This document shows positions 8,431 to 16,829 of a stretch of 64,000 nt of DNA, in pieces. The stretch covers positions 1 through 64,000 of the forward strand of contig NZ_JAATUR010000007.1 of the NCBI RefSeq assembly GCF_011881725.1. The letters are read 5' to 3'. Source of the stretch: Escherichia coli (lineage in GTDB: Bacteria; Pseudomonadota; Gammaproteobacteria; Enterobacterales; Enterobacteriaceae). The number at the start of each line of letters is the position of its first letter. Position 1 is the first letter of the stretch. The notes beneath the pieces are model-generated. The model did no database searches. It saw only the letters and a program-made list of their open reading frames with translations, and had not been told where the DNA came from. Position numbers and translations under genes: made by a program.

Positions 8431-9249
8431 ATGAAAAAATGCCCGGTTCTTCTTGTTGTATCAGGGTTTCTGACCGAAAATGATATATCATGGTTTAACC
8501 GAATTAAAGCAGGGTGTGGCCTTGATGTCAGATACTATAAATGGGAATCGGCAAATCTACTATCCATATTAAGTTCTGACATAGCGAACAAGTGGGGGTT
8601 ATATACTCTCTTCCCCCTGAGAACATCTCCTTTATTGTCATCAATCTCCATTCCATTTAAAGCGCGTCAGGCCTGGTATAATGCAACGAAAGCAGCAGTT
8701 AATAACAGAGAAAAATTAGCACACGTAATAAACGAGATATACGTTAAAGAAAAGCGTAATGTGATCATAATGGGTCATTCTTTAGGGACTCGATTAATAA
8801 ACAATACATTACCCTATATTAAAAATGATAATATTCTCTTAACAATCTCTATGGCCGGAGCCACCCCAATAACAAGTTATACAGAGAACATAATGAAAAT
8901 GGCTTACGGTTCAAAAATGGGGCATTTAAATATCTACAGTGAACATGATAAAGTACTTAACACGATATACCCTCTCGTAGAGTCAGTAACGCCAATTGGG
9001 GTTCGGGAGGTGAGATTCAGACCTGCTCGGATAATCAACTGGAAGTGGAATATTGGTCACACTGAATATATTACTTCAAACAGGATTGATTCATTAACAC
9101 ACTGGTTAAATGTTACCTGTGCCGATTTAGCTGATCCAGCCCTAGAAATCACTGACGACGACATGAAATCATTTCATGATATTATTAATCTTGCAAATTC
9201 AACACATCATAAAAACACTGTCGCACCTAAATTAATATCATTTGAGTAG
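8431..9249 (+). CDS. Putative alpha/beta-hydrolase (DUF726-like serine hydrolase)
   Basis: A 272-aa protein with the serine-hydrolase nucleophile elbow GHSLG at 115-119 (Ser117), a likely acid Asp173 (YSEHDKVL) and a likely His210 (NIGHTEY), so a complete triad in the right order. The N-terminus (PVLLVVSGFLTEND) fits the first strand of the fold and the oxyanion region. No signal peptide, so probably cytoplasmic. The fold and the GHSLG setting recall DUF726-type lipases or esterases, though I cannot name a substrate. A GGAG site precedes the start. The gene follows the WYL regulator and ends at a strong terminator, so the two form one unit. An anti-phage effector acting on membrane lipid is a speculation. 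Confidence 0.75.
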   Translation: MKKCPVLLVVSGFLTENDISWFNRIKAGCGLDVRYYKWESANLLSILSSDIANKWGLYTLFPLRTSPLLSSISIPFKARQAWYNATKAAVNNREKLAHVINEIYVKEKRNVIIMGHSLGTRLINNTLPYIKNDNILLTISMAGATPITSYTENIMKMAYGSKMGHLNIYSEHDKVLNTIYPLVESVTPIGVREVRFRPARIINWKWNIGHTEYITSNRIDSLTHWLNVTCADLADPALEITDDDMKSFHDIINLANSTHHKNTVAPKLISFE

Positions 9250-9268
9250 TTAAAAAAGGTTGCATTAT

Positions 9269-9300
9269 AACGGGAGTATATATTTACTCCCGTTAATTTT
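9269..9300 (+). terminator. Rho-independent terminator after the hydrolase gene
   Basis: A ten-base perfect stem (AACGGGAGTA / TACTCCCGTT) followed by AATTTTCAT. It closes the WYL regulator-hydrolase unit. Confidence 0.75.
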
Positions 9301-9329
9301 CATATTTTATAGTATTGATATGGATTCGA

Positions 9330-9557
9330 TTAAAAATTTCGTCTAACTCGTTCCCTTATCAAACTTGCCAGCCTTACCCTTCCAGGTGAAATAGTTTCCG
9401 TTACAGTTTCAACTCTCAACAAATCACGCTGTCCGGTTCGGCGACTGACCGCGAAACGCTGACATATATCATTAACCGATACCGTATTACCGGTATACAG
9501 TTGAAGTAATATCCAGCACAGCCTTTCTGCTATCCTTTCACCGCGAGTTTTATACAT
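9330..9557 (-). CDS. Small DeoR-type helix-turn-helix protein or regulator fragment
   Basis: A 75-aa protein with a helix-turn-helix (VSVNDICQRFAVSRRTGQRDL) like the N-terminus of the WYL regulator 900 bases away, but with no WYL domain. A GAAGG sequence lies upstream of its ATG. It may be a stand-alone small regulator or the stump of a second WYL gene whose C-terminal part was lost. No downstream remnant of a WYL domain is visible, which slightly favours a genuine small protein. Confidence 0.55.
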   Translation of the reverse strand: MYKTRGERIAERLCWILLQLYTGNTVSVNDICQRFAVSRRTGQRDLLRVETVTETISPGRVRLASLIRERVRRNF

Positions 9558-9714
9558 CTGTAAAACCTTCAGTTATCGTCAACGATGACATAGCCCACCT
9601 CAAAACCCACATAACTAACTGTATTCATGAACATTTATTACCGGTGTAATACTGTCGTTGGGGTAATGGATTAACCGTTATCACCCTGCTACAGGAGAAT
9701 GCTCCATAGGGGGC

Positions 9715-9744
9715 AAAAACCACGAGGGATCTGAGATCCCCCGT
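9715..9744 (-). terminator. Terminator of the leftward unknown-gene operon
   Basis: Read on the minus strand, the stem GGGATC/GATCCC with CACG/CGTG flanks is followed by GGTTTTTG. It lies downstream of the 144-aa gene. The rest of the roughly 300-base gap at 9558-9858 shows no gene. Confidence 0.65.
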
Positions 9745-9858
9745 GTCTGCACTTGTTTATGCGAACAGCCAGGAAAAAGAGACATCATCTCCATGCTGTG
9801 ATGCACGCCACATGCAGTAGATTACAAAGCCGCCCGCTTTCTTCCTGTTCATAACGGG

Positions 9859-10293
9859 TCAACAACTTTCCACAGTTACCGTTACCCGGTAAATCCCCAT
9901 AGAGAGATACTCCATAAAATTACGCTCCCACAGGGACCAGAGTTCATTCCTCTCTGCTGCCAGTGAAATATCCCCAATCAGATAATGGAAGACATAATTC
10001 CCCGACCAGCAAAAATCAATTTCTTTTTCCAGCTCAGGGTAGACACGCCCCATATAACTAAATTCTGTGACATAATCAAAATACCATTCATTATTCTTAC
10101 GGACAAACCGTATTTCAACGGGATGAAAGCCCCCGGATTCTGCACTGTAGTCCGGATCACGGAAATTAATAACCACTGCCTCAGTTATTTTTTGTAAAAC
10201 CTGATTTGCCAGAAGAGTAGTAATATGCTGCTGAAATTCTTTAGTAACAGGCAGAGTTAATCCTGCCTGTTTTAAGGCATATTGGGTTTGCAT
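9859..10293 (-). CDS. DUF2787-like protein, 144 aa
   Basis: The segment FRDPDYSAESGGFHPVEIRF and the later aromatic-rich region (YVFHYLIGD) match what I remember of DUF2787, a small family of unknown function found on mobile elements and in marine and enteric gammaproteobacteria. No signal peptide or membrane segment. It is the last gene of a leftward group of three and is followed by a terminator. Function unknown; the link to DUF2787 is by motif memory only. Confidence 0.65.
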   Translation of the reverse strand: MQTQYALKQAGLTLPVTKEFQQHITTLLANQVLQKITEAVVINFRDPDYSAESGGFHPVEIRFVRKNNEWYFDYVTEFSYMGRVYPELEKEIDFCWSGNYVFHYLIGDISLAAERNELWSLWERNFMEYLSMGIYRVTVTVESC

Positions 10294-10365
10294 AATAAAT
10301 TTTCCTTTAGAAAGTAAATAGCGGTGTGTGGTGATTTCTGGTTGTATAATAGTGCAGGAAATAAA

Positions 10366-10899
10366 TTAATCCTCTGTAATCTTTTCCTGGCTACTGATCG
10401 TATTAAGTTTATTCAACCGCTCCCTCCAGTCCGGGTATAATACATGAGTAAATAACTTCTCTGGATGTGCCTCCAGCAGACATATATCCGGGGAGCGTAA
10501 AACAGCAGCCAGAAAACCTGCATTGTTGGCGCTTGCCCCTTTGAATAACGGCCTGAATACTCCGGATGAGAAGCCGGTAGCAGGTTGTGTTTCCAGAACG
10601 GTTGCAATCTTTGAAAGTGAGATCCAGTCCTTAGAGAACAACCCTCCACAGCCATTTGCCACCAGACGAAGATAAAGTTCATTGTCCACCTCTGATATCG
10701 CCAGTTGCCATGTCAGCATACCACTTGCCTTAGGACTGATTTTTTCTGCCTGGCCTGTTTCAATGAGCAACTGATAGTCTTTTACATCAGATAATGTTTG
10801 TTCATCTGCACTGAGATTTTCATGAATAACCTCTGCCTCATTTTTAATCTCCTTCGAAACTGACTCAACATTATTTTTAACTAATTTTGATTTACTCAT
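10366..10899 (-). CDS. Hypothetical protein, 177 aa
   Basis: Not recognised. The first 60 residues are charged and low in complexity (many Lys, Glu, Ser), probably disordered, followed by a compact domain with MLTWQLAISEVDNELYLRLVANGCGGLFSKD-like text of alternating polar and hydrophobic residues. It lies 25 bases after the 123-aa gene and 72 bases before the 144-aa gene, all leftward, so probably cotranscribed. Function unknown. Confidence 0.65.
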   Translation of the reverse strand: MSKSKLVKNNVESVSKEIKNEAEVIHENLSADEQTLSDVKDYQLLIETGQAEKISPKASGMLTWQLAISEVDNELYLRLVANGCGGLFSKDWISLSKIATVLETQPATGFSSGVFRPLFKGASANNAGFLAAVLRSPDICLLEAHPEKLFTHVLYPDWRERLNKLNTISSQEKITED

Positions 10900-10924
10900 T
10901 TTGCGTTCCTGGTTTTGCTTGTGT

Positions 10925-11296
10925 TTAATAGCGTGATTCGGCCATAGAAATTAATAAATCAATACCCTTCAGAGGGCAATCGGGGTGAAATAACAGATAA
11001 ATACCGTTCCCGTTATCTTCCGTAACAGAAAGCATCAGGTAATAGTCATCTGTCAGACGGACTACAAATTCTGGATTTGCAATTAACTGATGAATCACAT
11101 TTAATACCTGCGCTTTAATATCTTCAGGTACATCATCGGGCTCGACATATATTAATGTCACCCCGACTTCATCCCAGAAACTCATTGCAGAGTATTCATC
11201 TTCAAATGGGAGTACCAGCTCTGTTTTCAACAGACTCATTACTGACTCCGGAAGAGATAGTGATGGCAGACTTTGCCAGTTAGCGATAAACTTCAT
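10925..11296 (-). CDS. Hypothetical protein, 123 aa
   Basis: Not recognised. An acidic protein without signal peptide. Its C-terminal half (FVVRLTDDYYLMLSV, then GIYLLFHPDCPLKGIDLL) has the alternating strand-helix pattern of a small alpha/beta domain. It is the first gene of the leftward trio, just downstream of a terminator that separates it from the zinc-ribbon gene, so it may have its own promoter or depend on read-through. Function unknown. Confidence 0.65.
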   Translation of the reverse strand: MKFIANWQSLPSLSLPESVMSLLKTELVLPFEDEYSAMSFWDEVGVTLIYVEPDDVPEDIKAQVLNVIHQLIANPEFVVRLTDDYYLMLSVTEDNGNGIYLLFHPDCPLKGIDLLISMAESRY

Positions 11297-11313
11297 TAAT
11301 CAATCCTTATAAG

Positions 11314-11347
11314 TAAAAAACCCCGATACGTTTTAAGTATCGGGGTT
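11314..11347 (-). terminator. Rho-independent terminator after the zinc-ribbon gene
   Basis: Read on the minus strand, AACCCCGATAC, a short loop and GTATCGGGGTT are followed by TTTTT. Strong stem and T-run. Confidence 0.85.
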
Positions 11348-11390
11348 ACATAGACAGGCTCAAGAATCTGGAATTTCCTTCAGTGGTCAT

Positions 11391-11642
11391 CTATATTCTT
11401 TCATAATATCCACAATCCTTGCAGATCAGCACTGGCGCATTATTCCTTTCACGCTGTTCAAGGAATCTAAAGAGACGTTGTATCGCCCTGATGATTTCTT
11501 TAAGCAATTCTGGTAATTGCTCCGGGCTAATATAACCGGATGTCAATGTCAGAAACCGGTCATCGCGAGTCACCTTTGCTATATTTCCGGCAGTTTCTGT
11601 GACTGTATTCCGACAACCGCACTTAGGGCACTTTAACGGCAT
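11391..11642 (-). CDS. Small zinc-ribbon protein, 83 aa
   Basis: Two CxxC knuckles, CPKCGC near the N-terminus and CKDCGYY near the C-terminus, would bind one zinc ion. A helical middle (PELLKEIIRAIQRLFRFLEQR) separates them. The ATG at 11642 has GGAG seven bases upstream; an in-frame ATG two codons earlier lies too close to this site. It sits next to the integrase gene with both leftward. Zinc ribbons of this kind occur on many mobile elements; no specific function can be assigned. Confidence 0.7.
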   Translation of the reverse strand: MPLKCPKCGCRNTVTETAGNIAKVTRDDRFLTLTSGYISPEQLPELLKEIIRAIQRLFRFLEQRERNNAPVLICKDCGYYERI

Positions 11643-11673
11643 AATCATTCTCCACGTTTAAGAGATGCAAAAA

Positions 11674-12876
11674 TCACTGTTCTTTACTGGTAGCTACGGG
11701 GGGTAAAAGAAGGTCGGTAACACCCTGCCCGGTCTGACGCATTCGCTCTGGTGTCAGTTTTGCGTAGCGCTCCGTACTCTGAATACTGGCATGCGCAAGC
11801 TGGGCTTTAACGTCATACAGACTGTACTGTCCGCTGGAGACAAGTAATGATGCGACGGAATGGCGCGTAGTGTGGAAACAGACTTCACTTTTATCTATCC
11901 CGCACTCTGCCAGTATTTTTTCATAGGCCCACCGGGGTTCTGATATTGGTTTTCCATTATCTTTTACGGCAAACAGATAGGGGTTGCTGCCAGCCCGTGG
12001 GATCGAATCAATAATGGATAATGCAACATCACTGAGATACACAGTTCTGCTGCGACCATTCTTAGTATAAGGAATGAATAACGACCTGTTATCCCGATCA
12101 ATATGTTTGTGCATGACATTCAGCATTTCTGATTTGCGTGTACCGGTTAACAGCAGCATGGCTATCAGTCCCCCGGCTGCCTTATTGGGGTATCGTGCCG
12201 CAGCGTCGAGGATCCTTCTGATCTCATCGGCGTCAAAAAAGCGCGTCCGCTGATTATTCTCCTTCAGCAAAGGGATCTTATCGGCTTCATTCTTCTCTAA
12301 GACATCCTGTCGTAGCGCATAACGCCCCATAGTTTTCAGAATAGCCAGTGCCCTGTTACAGGTAGACGGTGCATACTGCTGGCCGTGAATACGACCCTCA
12401 AGCATGTCGAAAAGCACCTGCTGGATTTCCCGGGCCCTGAGATCGCAGTAACGTATCTTTCCCAGACGAGGTTCAATGTATTGCGTGAAACGCTGAACAT
12501 CCTTATCCCAGGACTTTTTATGGCGCTTGATGAACGGAACATAGGTCTGGTGAAAAAACTCACTAAGCGTTGGCATCGCACGATAATTATCGCGCTCTGC
12601 CTTGGGGTCATTTCCAAGTGCAATCGCCTCCTTATGACGGCGAGCTATCTGGCGAGCTGTCCCCACATCAATTTCAGGGAATCTGCCAATACTGATACTT
12701 TTTTTGGTACCGTGGAATGTGTAGCGCAGGAGGAAACGTTTGTTATCCGTTCGACCTGAGAGACATTTGAGGCCAATAACTTCGGTATCAGATACCTCTA
12801 GCTCTGTAGATCTGGTATCTGTGTTTGCCGGAAGGGCTTTGATGGATGAATTGGTGAATCGGAAGGATTTTTGCAT
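11674..12876 (-). CDS. Tyrosine recombinase/integrase at the tRNA-Leu edge
   Basis: A 400-aa integrase with catalytic Arg247 (LLTGTR), Lys272 (YTKNGR), His335 and Arg338 (HTTRHS), His362 (LAHAS) and nucleophile Tyr371 (STERYAK). The N-terminus has an arm-type DNA-binding region (KKSISIGRFPEIDVGTAR). The ATG at 12876 has GAGG six bases upstream; earlier in-frame ATGs lack such a site. It is the recombinase closest to the leuZ tRNA gene, the usual place for the integrase that uses that tRNA as attB. It is transcribed away from the junction, divergent from the UDG-like gene with about 80 bases between. Confidence 0.92.
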   Translation of the reverse strand: MQKSFRFTNSSIKALPANTDTRSTELEVSDTEVIGLKCLSGRTDNKRFLLRYTFHGTKKSISIGRFPEIDVGTARQIARRHKEAIALGNDPKAERDNYRAMPTLSEFFHQTYVPFIKRHKKSWDKDVQRFTQYIEPRLGKIRYCDLRAREIQQVLFDMLEGRIHGQQYAPSTCNRALAILKTMGRYALRQDVLEKNEADKIPLLKENNQRTRFFDADEIRRILDAAARYPNKAAGGLIAMLLLTGTRKSEMLNVMHKHIDRDNRSLFIPYTKNGRSRTVYLSDVALSIIDSIPRAGSNPYLFAVKDNGKPISEPRWAYEKILAECGIDKSEVCFHTTRHSVASLLVSSGQYSLYDVKAQLAHASIQSTERYAKLTPERMRQTGQGVTDLLLPPVATSKEQ

Positions 12877-12956
12877 ATTTATCCTCATGTATCTGATTGA
12901 TATCATGGAGATAATATATATCTGAAGGTGTTTTTATTACGGGGCAGGATTGAAGA

Positions 12957-13697
12957 ATGGAAAGGCTATTAGACGCGTACAAACGGATATTACAGGAAGT
13001 TGACGCCCAGTCATTTAACCTGAATGAAAATAAATACTCAGGCGTATTTTTACCCGTACCCTTTGAAGAATACTGGCACTCACCGGTAAAAATCATGCTG
13101 GTTGGACGTGAAACCGCTGGCTGGAATACGCTGAATGGTAAGAATACGATATCACGGGTGTTGGGACTTATACCTGACGTCACCATCGGGCAGGTGGTTG
13201 AAGAAGCTGTAGATCGTTACAGGAAACATCTTCCGGTACAAAATTATGGCACCGCCAACCTCAAATCACGTAGCCGCTTCACGCAATATCATTTCAGGCT
13301 GGCCCGGGAGCTTAATATTCTTCCCCAGGCAATCGTGTATGCCAATCTACTGGCGTGGGATTACGACGGACTGACCCCTCTCAATCGCCCTCAAAATGAA
13401 GTGCAGGAAGTCATATTAGCCTCGCTGAAGCTACTGGCGGTACAAATTAAACACCTTGAGCCTGATTTCATCATCTTTGCATCTGGAGCCCGGAGAACAG
13501 ACTACATCATAAAACAGGTGCTTACTGAGCTAAGCGGCTATGAGACTTCTTCAGTCATTCCGGGGAAGCTATGGGAGTTCAAAACAGGTAATGCAATCTG
13601 TTTCAGAATTGCCCATCCACGGGCTATGCGCGGACACCAGAAGTACAGAGATGAGGTGATTGCACGAATTAAGCAACTTTGTACTCAGGGTGGCTAG
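12957..13697 (+). CDS. Uracil-DNA glycosylase superfamily protein of pipolins
   Basis: A 246-aa protein with the layout of the UDG superfamily: motif 1 GRETAGW at 50-56 after a hydrophobic strand (VKIMLVG), a central strand (FIIFASGA) and the second motif with His220-Pro221 (RIAHPRAMRG). The canonical catalytic sequence of family 1 (GQDPYH) is absent, so activity on uracil is uncertain. UDG-like genes are a recurring component of E. coli pipolins, here at the element edge next to leuZ. It might remove uracil or protect element DNA during replication; this is inference. The start at 12957 follows a GGGGCAGG stretch. Confidence 0.8.
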   Translation: MERLLDAYKRILQEVDAQSFNLNENKYSGVFLPVPFEEYWHSPVKIMLVGRETAGWNTLNGKNTISRVLGLIPDVTIGQVVEEAVDRYRKHLPVQNYGTANLKSRSRFTQYHFRLARELNILPQAIVYANLLAWDYDGLTPLNRPQNEVQEVILASLKLLAVQIKHLEPDFIIFASGARRTDYIIKQVLTELSGYETSSVIPGKLWEFKTGNAICFRIAHPRAMRGHQKYRDEVIARIKQLCTQGG

Positions 13698-13872
13698 AGC
13701 ATTACAGCTTGCTCAGCAGGCCCCCCTTCCCGGAAGCGTACCGGAAAACAGGCAAAGCGGCCTGGTTCTCTATGCTGGAGGCGACACGTTCGATTCGTCA
13801 TTGCCAGGCTGGAGATTGCAGCTCATCGCACCCCGTGAGCACAGGATATGCACAGGACATGAATTTCAGGCA

Positions 13873-13897
13873 CAAAAAAACCACCCGGAGGTGGTTT
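13873..13897 (-). terminator. Terminator of the glyW-cysT-leuZ operon
   Basis: On the minus strand AAACCACC, loop TCCG, GGTGGTTTTTTTG, about 40 bases past the tRNA-Leu 3' end. It is a strong intrinsic terminator. The stretch 13698-13872 between the UDG-like gene and this hairpin holds nothing I can name and should contain the right flank of the element. Confidence 0.8.
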
Positions 13898-13938
13898 CAC
13901 GACACTGCTTATTGCTTTGATTATTCTGATGTTTCCCA

Positions 13939-13970
13939 TGGTACCCGGAGTGGGACTTGAACCCACACAG
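13939..13970. other. Probable attachment site (attR) in the 3' end of leuZ
   Basis: An element with an adjacent integrase abuts the 3' half of this tRNA gene, the classic attB for tyrosine integrases and the site where I remember E. coli pipolins being found. The matching direct repeat (attL) is not present in the window and should lie to the left of position 1. The exact core cannot be set from this side alone. Confidence 0.4.
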
Positions 13971-14025
13971 CGCGAACGCCGAGGGATTTTAAATCCCTTG
14001 TGTCTACCGATTCCACCATCCGGGC
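13939..14025 (-). tRNA. leuZ: tRNA-Leu (UAA)
   Basis: 87 bases with a long variable arm, anticodon UAA in the loop TTTAAAA, and encoded CCA. It is the last gene of the glyW-cysT-leuZ tRNA operon. The T-arm carries GTGGG/CCCAC, whereas the K-12 gene as I remember it has GCGGG/CCCGC. A paired change on the 3' side of the gene is what would be expected if the integrated element supplied its own 3' tRNA end. Confidence 0.95.
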
Positions 14026-14036
14026 TCGGGAAAAAT

Positions 14037-14110
14037 TGGAGGCGCGTTCCGGAGTCGAACCGGACTAGACGGATTTGCAATCCGCTACATAACCGCTTTG
14101 TTAACGCGCC
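14037..14110 (-). tRNA. cysT: tRNA-Cys (GCA)
   Basis: 74 bases, cloverleaf with acceptor GGCGCGT/ACGCGCC, anticodon GCA (ATTGCAAA) and encoded TCCA end. Middle gene of the tRNA operon, 11 bases before leuZ. Confidence 0.97.
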
Positions 14111-14164
14111 GAATTCTTCAGGCTTTTCAACCAGGCACCCGCTTAACGCCGATACCTCTTAAAC

Positions 14165-14240
<76 letters not shown>

Positions 14241-14391
14241 ATTCATCAAGTAATCAGCTAATCACTTGATTTTATTATCGTCTGGCAATCAGTGCCGCCG
14301 TTCGATGCGTTGCATTCTACTTACCTGACGCGTTGAGTCAACGATATTTTTCACCACTTTTGATCGTTTGCTGAAATTTGCGTCGAAACGA

Positions 14392-14940
14392 TCACTGATC
14401 AAGCAAATCCGCGCGTGCAGCGCTCAAATATTGCAACATTGACCAGAGCGTCAGCACCGCAGCCACAAAGAAAAGGGCAATACCGGCGTACTCAACCCAA
14501 ATATTCGGGCGCCACAGCAACCAGGCCAGCGCAACCATCTGGGCAGTCGTTTTAACTTTGCCAATCCAGGATACGGCCACACTGCTGCGTTTACCGAGTT
14601 CAGCCATCCATTCACGCAGAGCGGAAATGATAATTTCACGGGCGATCATCGTTGCCGCCGGTAAGGTCACCCACCAACTGTGATAATGCTCGGTTACCAG
14701 CACCATAGCGATGGCGACCAGCACTTTGTCTGCTACTGGATCAAGGAAGGCGCCAAAACGGGTACTCTGGTTCCAGCGACGCGCCAGAAAACCATCGAAC
14801 CAGTCAGTCACCGCCGCGACGCAGAAAATGAGCGCGGCAGCAAACGGCGACCAGGTAACAGGTAGATAAAAAACCAATACAAAGAATGGGATAAGGATGA
14901 CACGGAACAGTGTGAGCAACGTAGGGATATTAAATTGCAT
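14392..14940 (-). CDS. pgsA: CDP-diacylglycerol--glycerol-3-phosphate 3-phosphatidyltransferase
   Basis: A 182-aa inner-membrane enzyme that makes phosphatidylglycerol phosphate from CDP-diacylglycerol and glycerol 3-phosphate, the committed step to phosphatidylglycerol and cardiolipin. The CDP-alcohol phosphotransferase motif is complete: [10 protein letters not shown] followed by [11 protein letters not shown], with the metal-binding aspartates in place. Several hydrophobic spans flank it. It lies 56 bases after uvrC in the same direction and is followed by the tRNA operon, as in K-12. Confidence 0.97.
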
Positions 14941-14996
14941 AATGACTGGTAACTATCTGTTGTCAGTAAGATTACCCCTATGTTGCTACAGAGACA

Positions 14997-16829
14997 TCAA
15001 TGTTTCAACGACCAGAAGATCTTTTCTGCCAGACCTTGCGAAATACCCGGCACTTTTGCAATTTCTTCGACGCTGGCGTTACGTAAACCTTGCAAACCGC
15101 CCATATATTTCAACAACATTTGCCGACGTTTTGGCCCAACGCCTTCAATGGTTTCCAGGGTGCTGGTATTTTTGACCTTCGCCCTTTTTTTGCGGTGCCC
15201 GCCAATGGCGTGATCGTGTGATTCATCGCGAATATGCTGGATGACATGCAGCGCCGGTGAATCTGGCGGTAAGCTAAAGCCCTCACCTTCCGGCTCAAAG
15301 AACAACGTTTCCAGTCCAGCTTTACGGTCGGCCCCTTTCGCCACGCCAAGCAGCAGCGGATGATTTTTATCCCAGGGGACATCCAACTCTGCAAAGACAT
15401 TTTTCGCCTGCGCAAGTTGTCCTTTGCCGCCATCAATCAGGATCACGTCAGGGATCTTACTGTCATCGATGGCTTTACCATAACGCCGACGCAACACCTG
15501 ATTCATCGCTGCATAATCATCGCCCGGCGTAATGCCATTGATGTTATAGCGCCGATACTCCGCACGCAGTGGGCCATTAGCATCAAACACCACACACGAG
15601 GCGACAGTTTGTTCGCCCATCGTATGGCTGATATCGAAACATTCCATCCGCTTCACTTCCGGTAATTTCAACACGCTGGCAAGCGCTGTCAGCCGCTGGT
15701 GAACGGTTGATTGCTGCGAAAGTTTGGTGGTTAACGCTGTTGCTGCATTCGTCCGCGCGAGTTTCAGGTAACGCGCCCTGTCGCCACGCGGTTTGGTCTG
15801 AATGTTTATCTTGCGCCCCGCCAGTTCTGATAATGAATCGGCGAGCAGCGTTTTATCGCTAAGATTAAAGTCGAGCAGGATCTCACCCGGGAGAGTGCGC
15901 ATCTGGCTGCCCTGTAAATAGAACTGACCAACAAAGGTTTCCACAACTTCGCCCAGTTCCGTACCGCCCGGCACCTTCGGGAAATAGCTACGGCTACCGA
16001 GCACTTTGCCCTGACGAATAAACAAAACGTGGACACATGCCATACCCGCATCGAACGCCACGCCAATAACGTCAAGGTCATCGCCAGTATTGGAAACAAA
16101 CTGTTTTTCGGTGACGCGTCGCACCGCCTGAATTTGGTCGCGAATACGTGCCGCTTCTTCAAACTCCAGATTCTGGCTGGCTGTTTCCATGCGGCTAATA
16201 AGTTGCTTAAGCACCTGATCGTCTTTACCCGATAAAAACAGGCGCACATACTCAACCTGCTGGGTATACTCTTCTTCGCTAACCAACCCCGCTACGCACG
16301 GCCCCAGACAGCGCCCTATCTGATATTGCAGACATGGACGCGAGCGGTTGCGATAAACGCTATTTTCGCACTGACGAATGGGGAAAATCTTTTGCAGCAA
16401 TGCCAGAGTTTCACGCACCGCATAACCATTCGGGAACGGGCCGAAATACTCCCCCTTAGCGTGCTTCGCACCGCGATGCATCGCCAGTCGTGGATGTGTA
16501 TCGCCACTCAGAAAGATAAAGGGGTAAGATTTATCATCACGTAACAAAACGTTGTAACGCGGCTGATAGAGTTTGATGTAGTTGTGTTCCAGCAACAATG
16601 CTTCGGTTTCAGTATGAGTCACCGTGACATCAATTTGCTGGATCTGGGCGACAAGCGCTTCGGTTTTACGCGAAGCAAGGTTGCTGCGGAAATAGCTGGA
16701 AAGCCTTTTTTTCAGGTCTTTCGCTTTGCCGACATAGATAACCGTACCACCAGCATCGTACATGCGATACACGCCCGGCTGGCTGGTGACGGTTTTTAAA
16801 AACGCTTTTGCGTCAAACTGAACACTCAC
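14997..16829 (-). CDS. uvrC: Excinuclease ABC subunit C
   Basis: The 610-aa nuclease subunit of UvrABC that makes both incisions around bulky DNA lesions. It has an N-terminal GIY-YIG domain ([18 protein letters not shown] near residues 19-36) for the 3' cut, a UVR domain for UvrB contact ([22 protein letters not shown] region near residues 200-225), an RNase H-like C-terminal domain for the 5' cut, and a terminal helix-hairpin-helix pair ([21 protein letters not shown]). The start overlaps the end of uvrY by four bases, so the two are cotranscribed as in K-12. Confidence 0.98.
   Translation of the reverse strand: MSVQFDAKAFLKTVTSQPGVYRMYDAGGTVIYVGKAKDLKKRLSSYFRSNLASRKTEALVAQIQQIDVTVTHTETEALLLEHNYIKLYQPRYNVLLRDDKSYPFIFLSGDTHPRLAMHRGAKHAKGEYFGPFPNGYAVRETLALLQKIFPIRQCENSVYRNRSRPCLQYQIGRCLGPCVAGLVSEEEYTQQVEYVRLFLSGKDDQVLKQLISRMETASQNLEFEEAARIRDQIQAVRRVTEKQFVSNTGDDLDVIGVAFDAGMACVHVLFIRQGKVLGSRSYFPKVPGGTELGEVVETFVGQFYLQGSQMRTLPGEILLDFNLSDKTLLADSLSELAGRKINIQTKPRGDRARYLKLARTNAATALTTKLSQQSTVHQRLTALASVLKLPEVKRMECFDISHTMGEQTVASCVVFDANGPLRAEYRRYNINGITPGDDYAAMNQVLRRRYGKAIDDSKIPDVILIDGGKGQLAQAKNVFAELDVPWDKNHPLLLGVAKGADRKAGLETLFFEPEGEGFSLPPDSPALHVIQHIRDESHDHAIGGHRKKRAKVKNTSTLETIEGVGPKRRQMLLKYMGGLQGLRNASVEEIAKVPGISQGLAEKIFWSLKH

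Noticed and set aside
12385..12759. Open frame of 124 codons opposite the integrase gene
   Set aside because: Antisense shadow of a well-supported tyrosine recombinase.
1..13940. CRISPR array or restriction-modification system within the element
   Set aside because: No regularly spaced repeats and no restriction or methyltransferase motifs were found in this part of the element; some pipolins carry such cargo, but it could only be left of the window.
13660..13960. Open frames between the UDG-like gene and leuZ
   Set aside because: They run into the leuZ terminator and have no start signals; this stretch is more likely the flank of the element.
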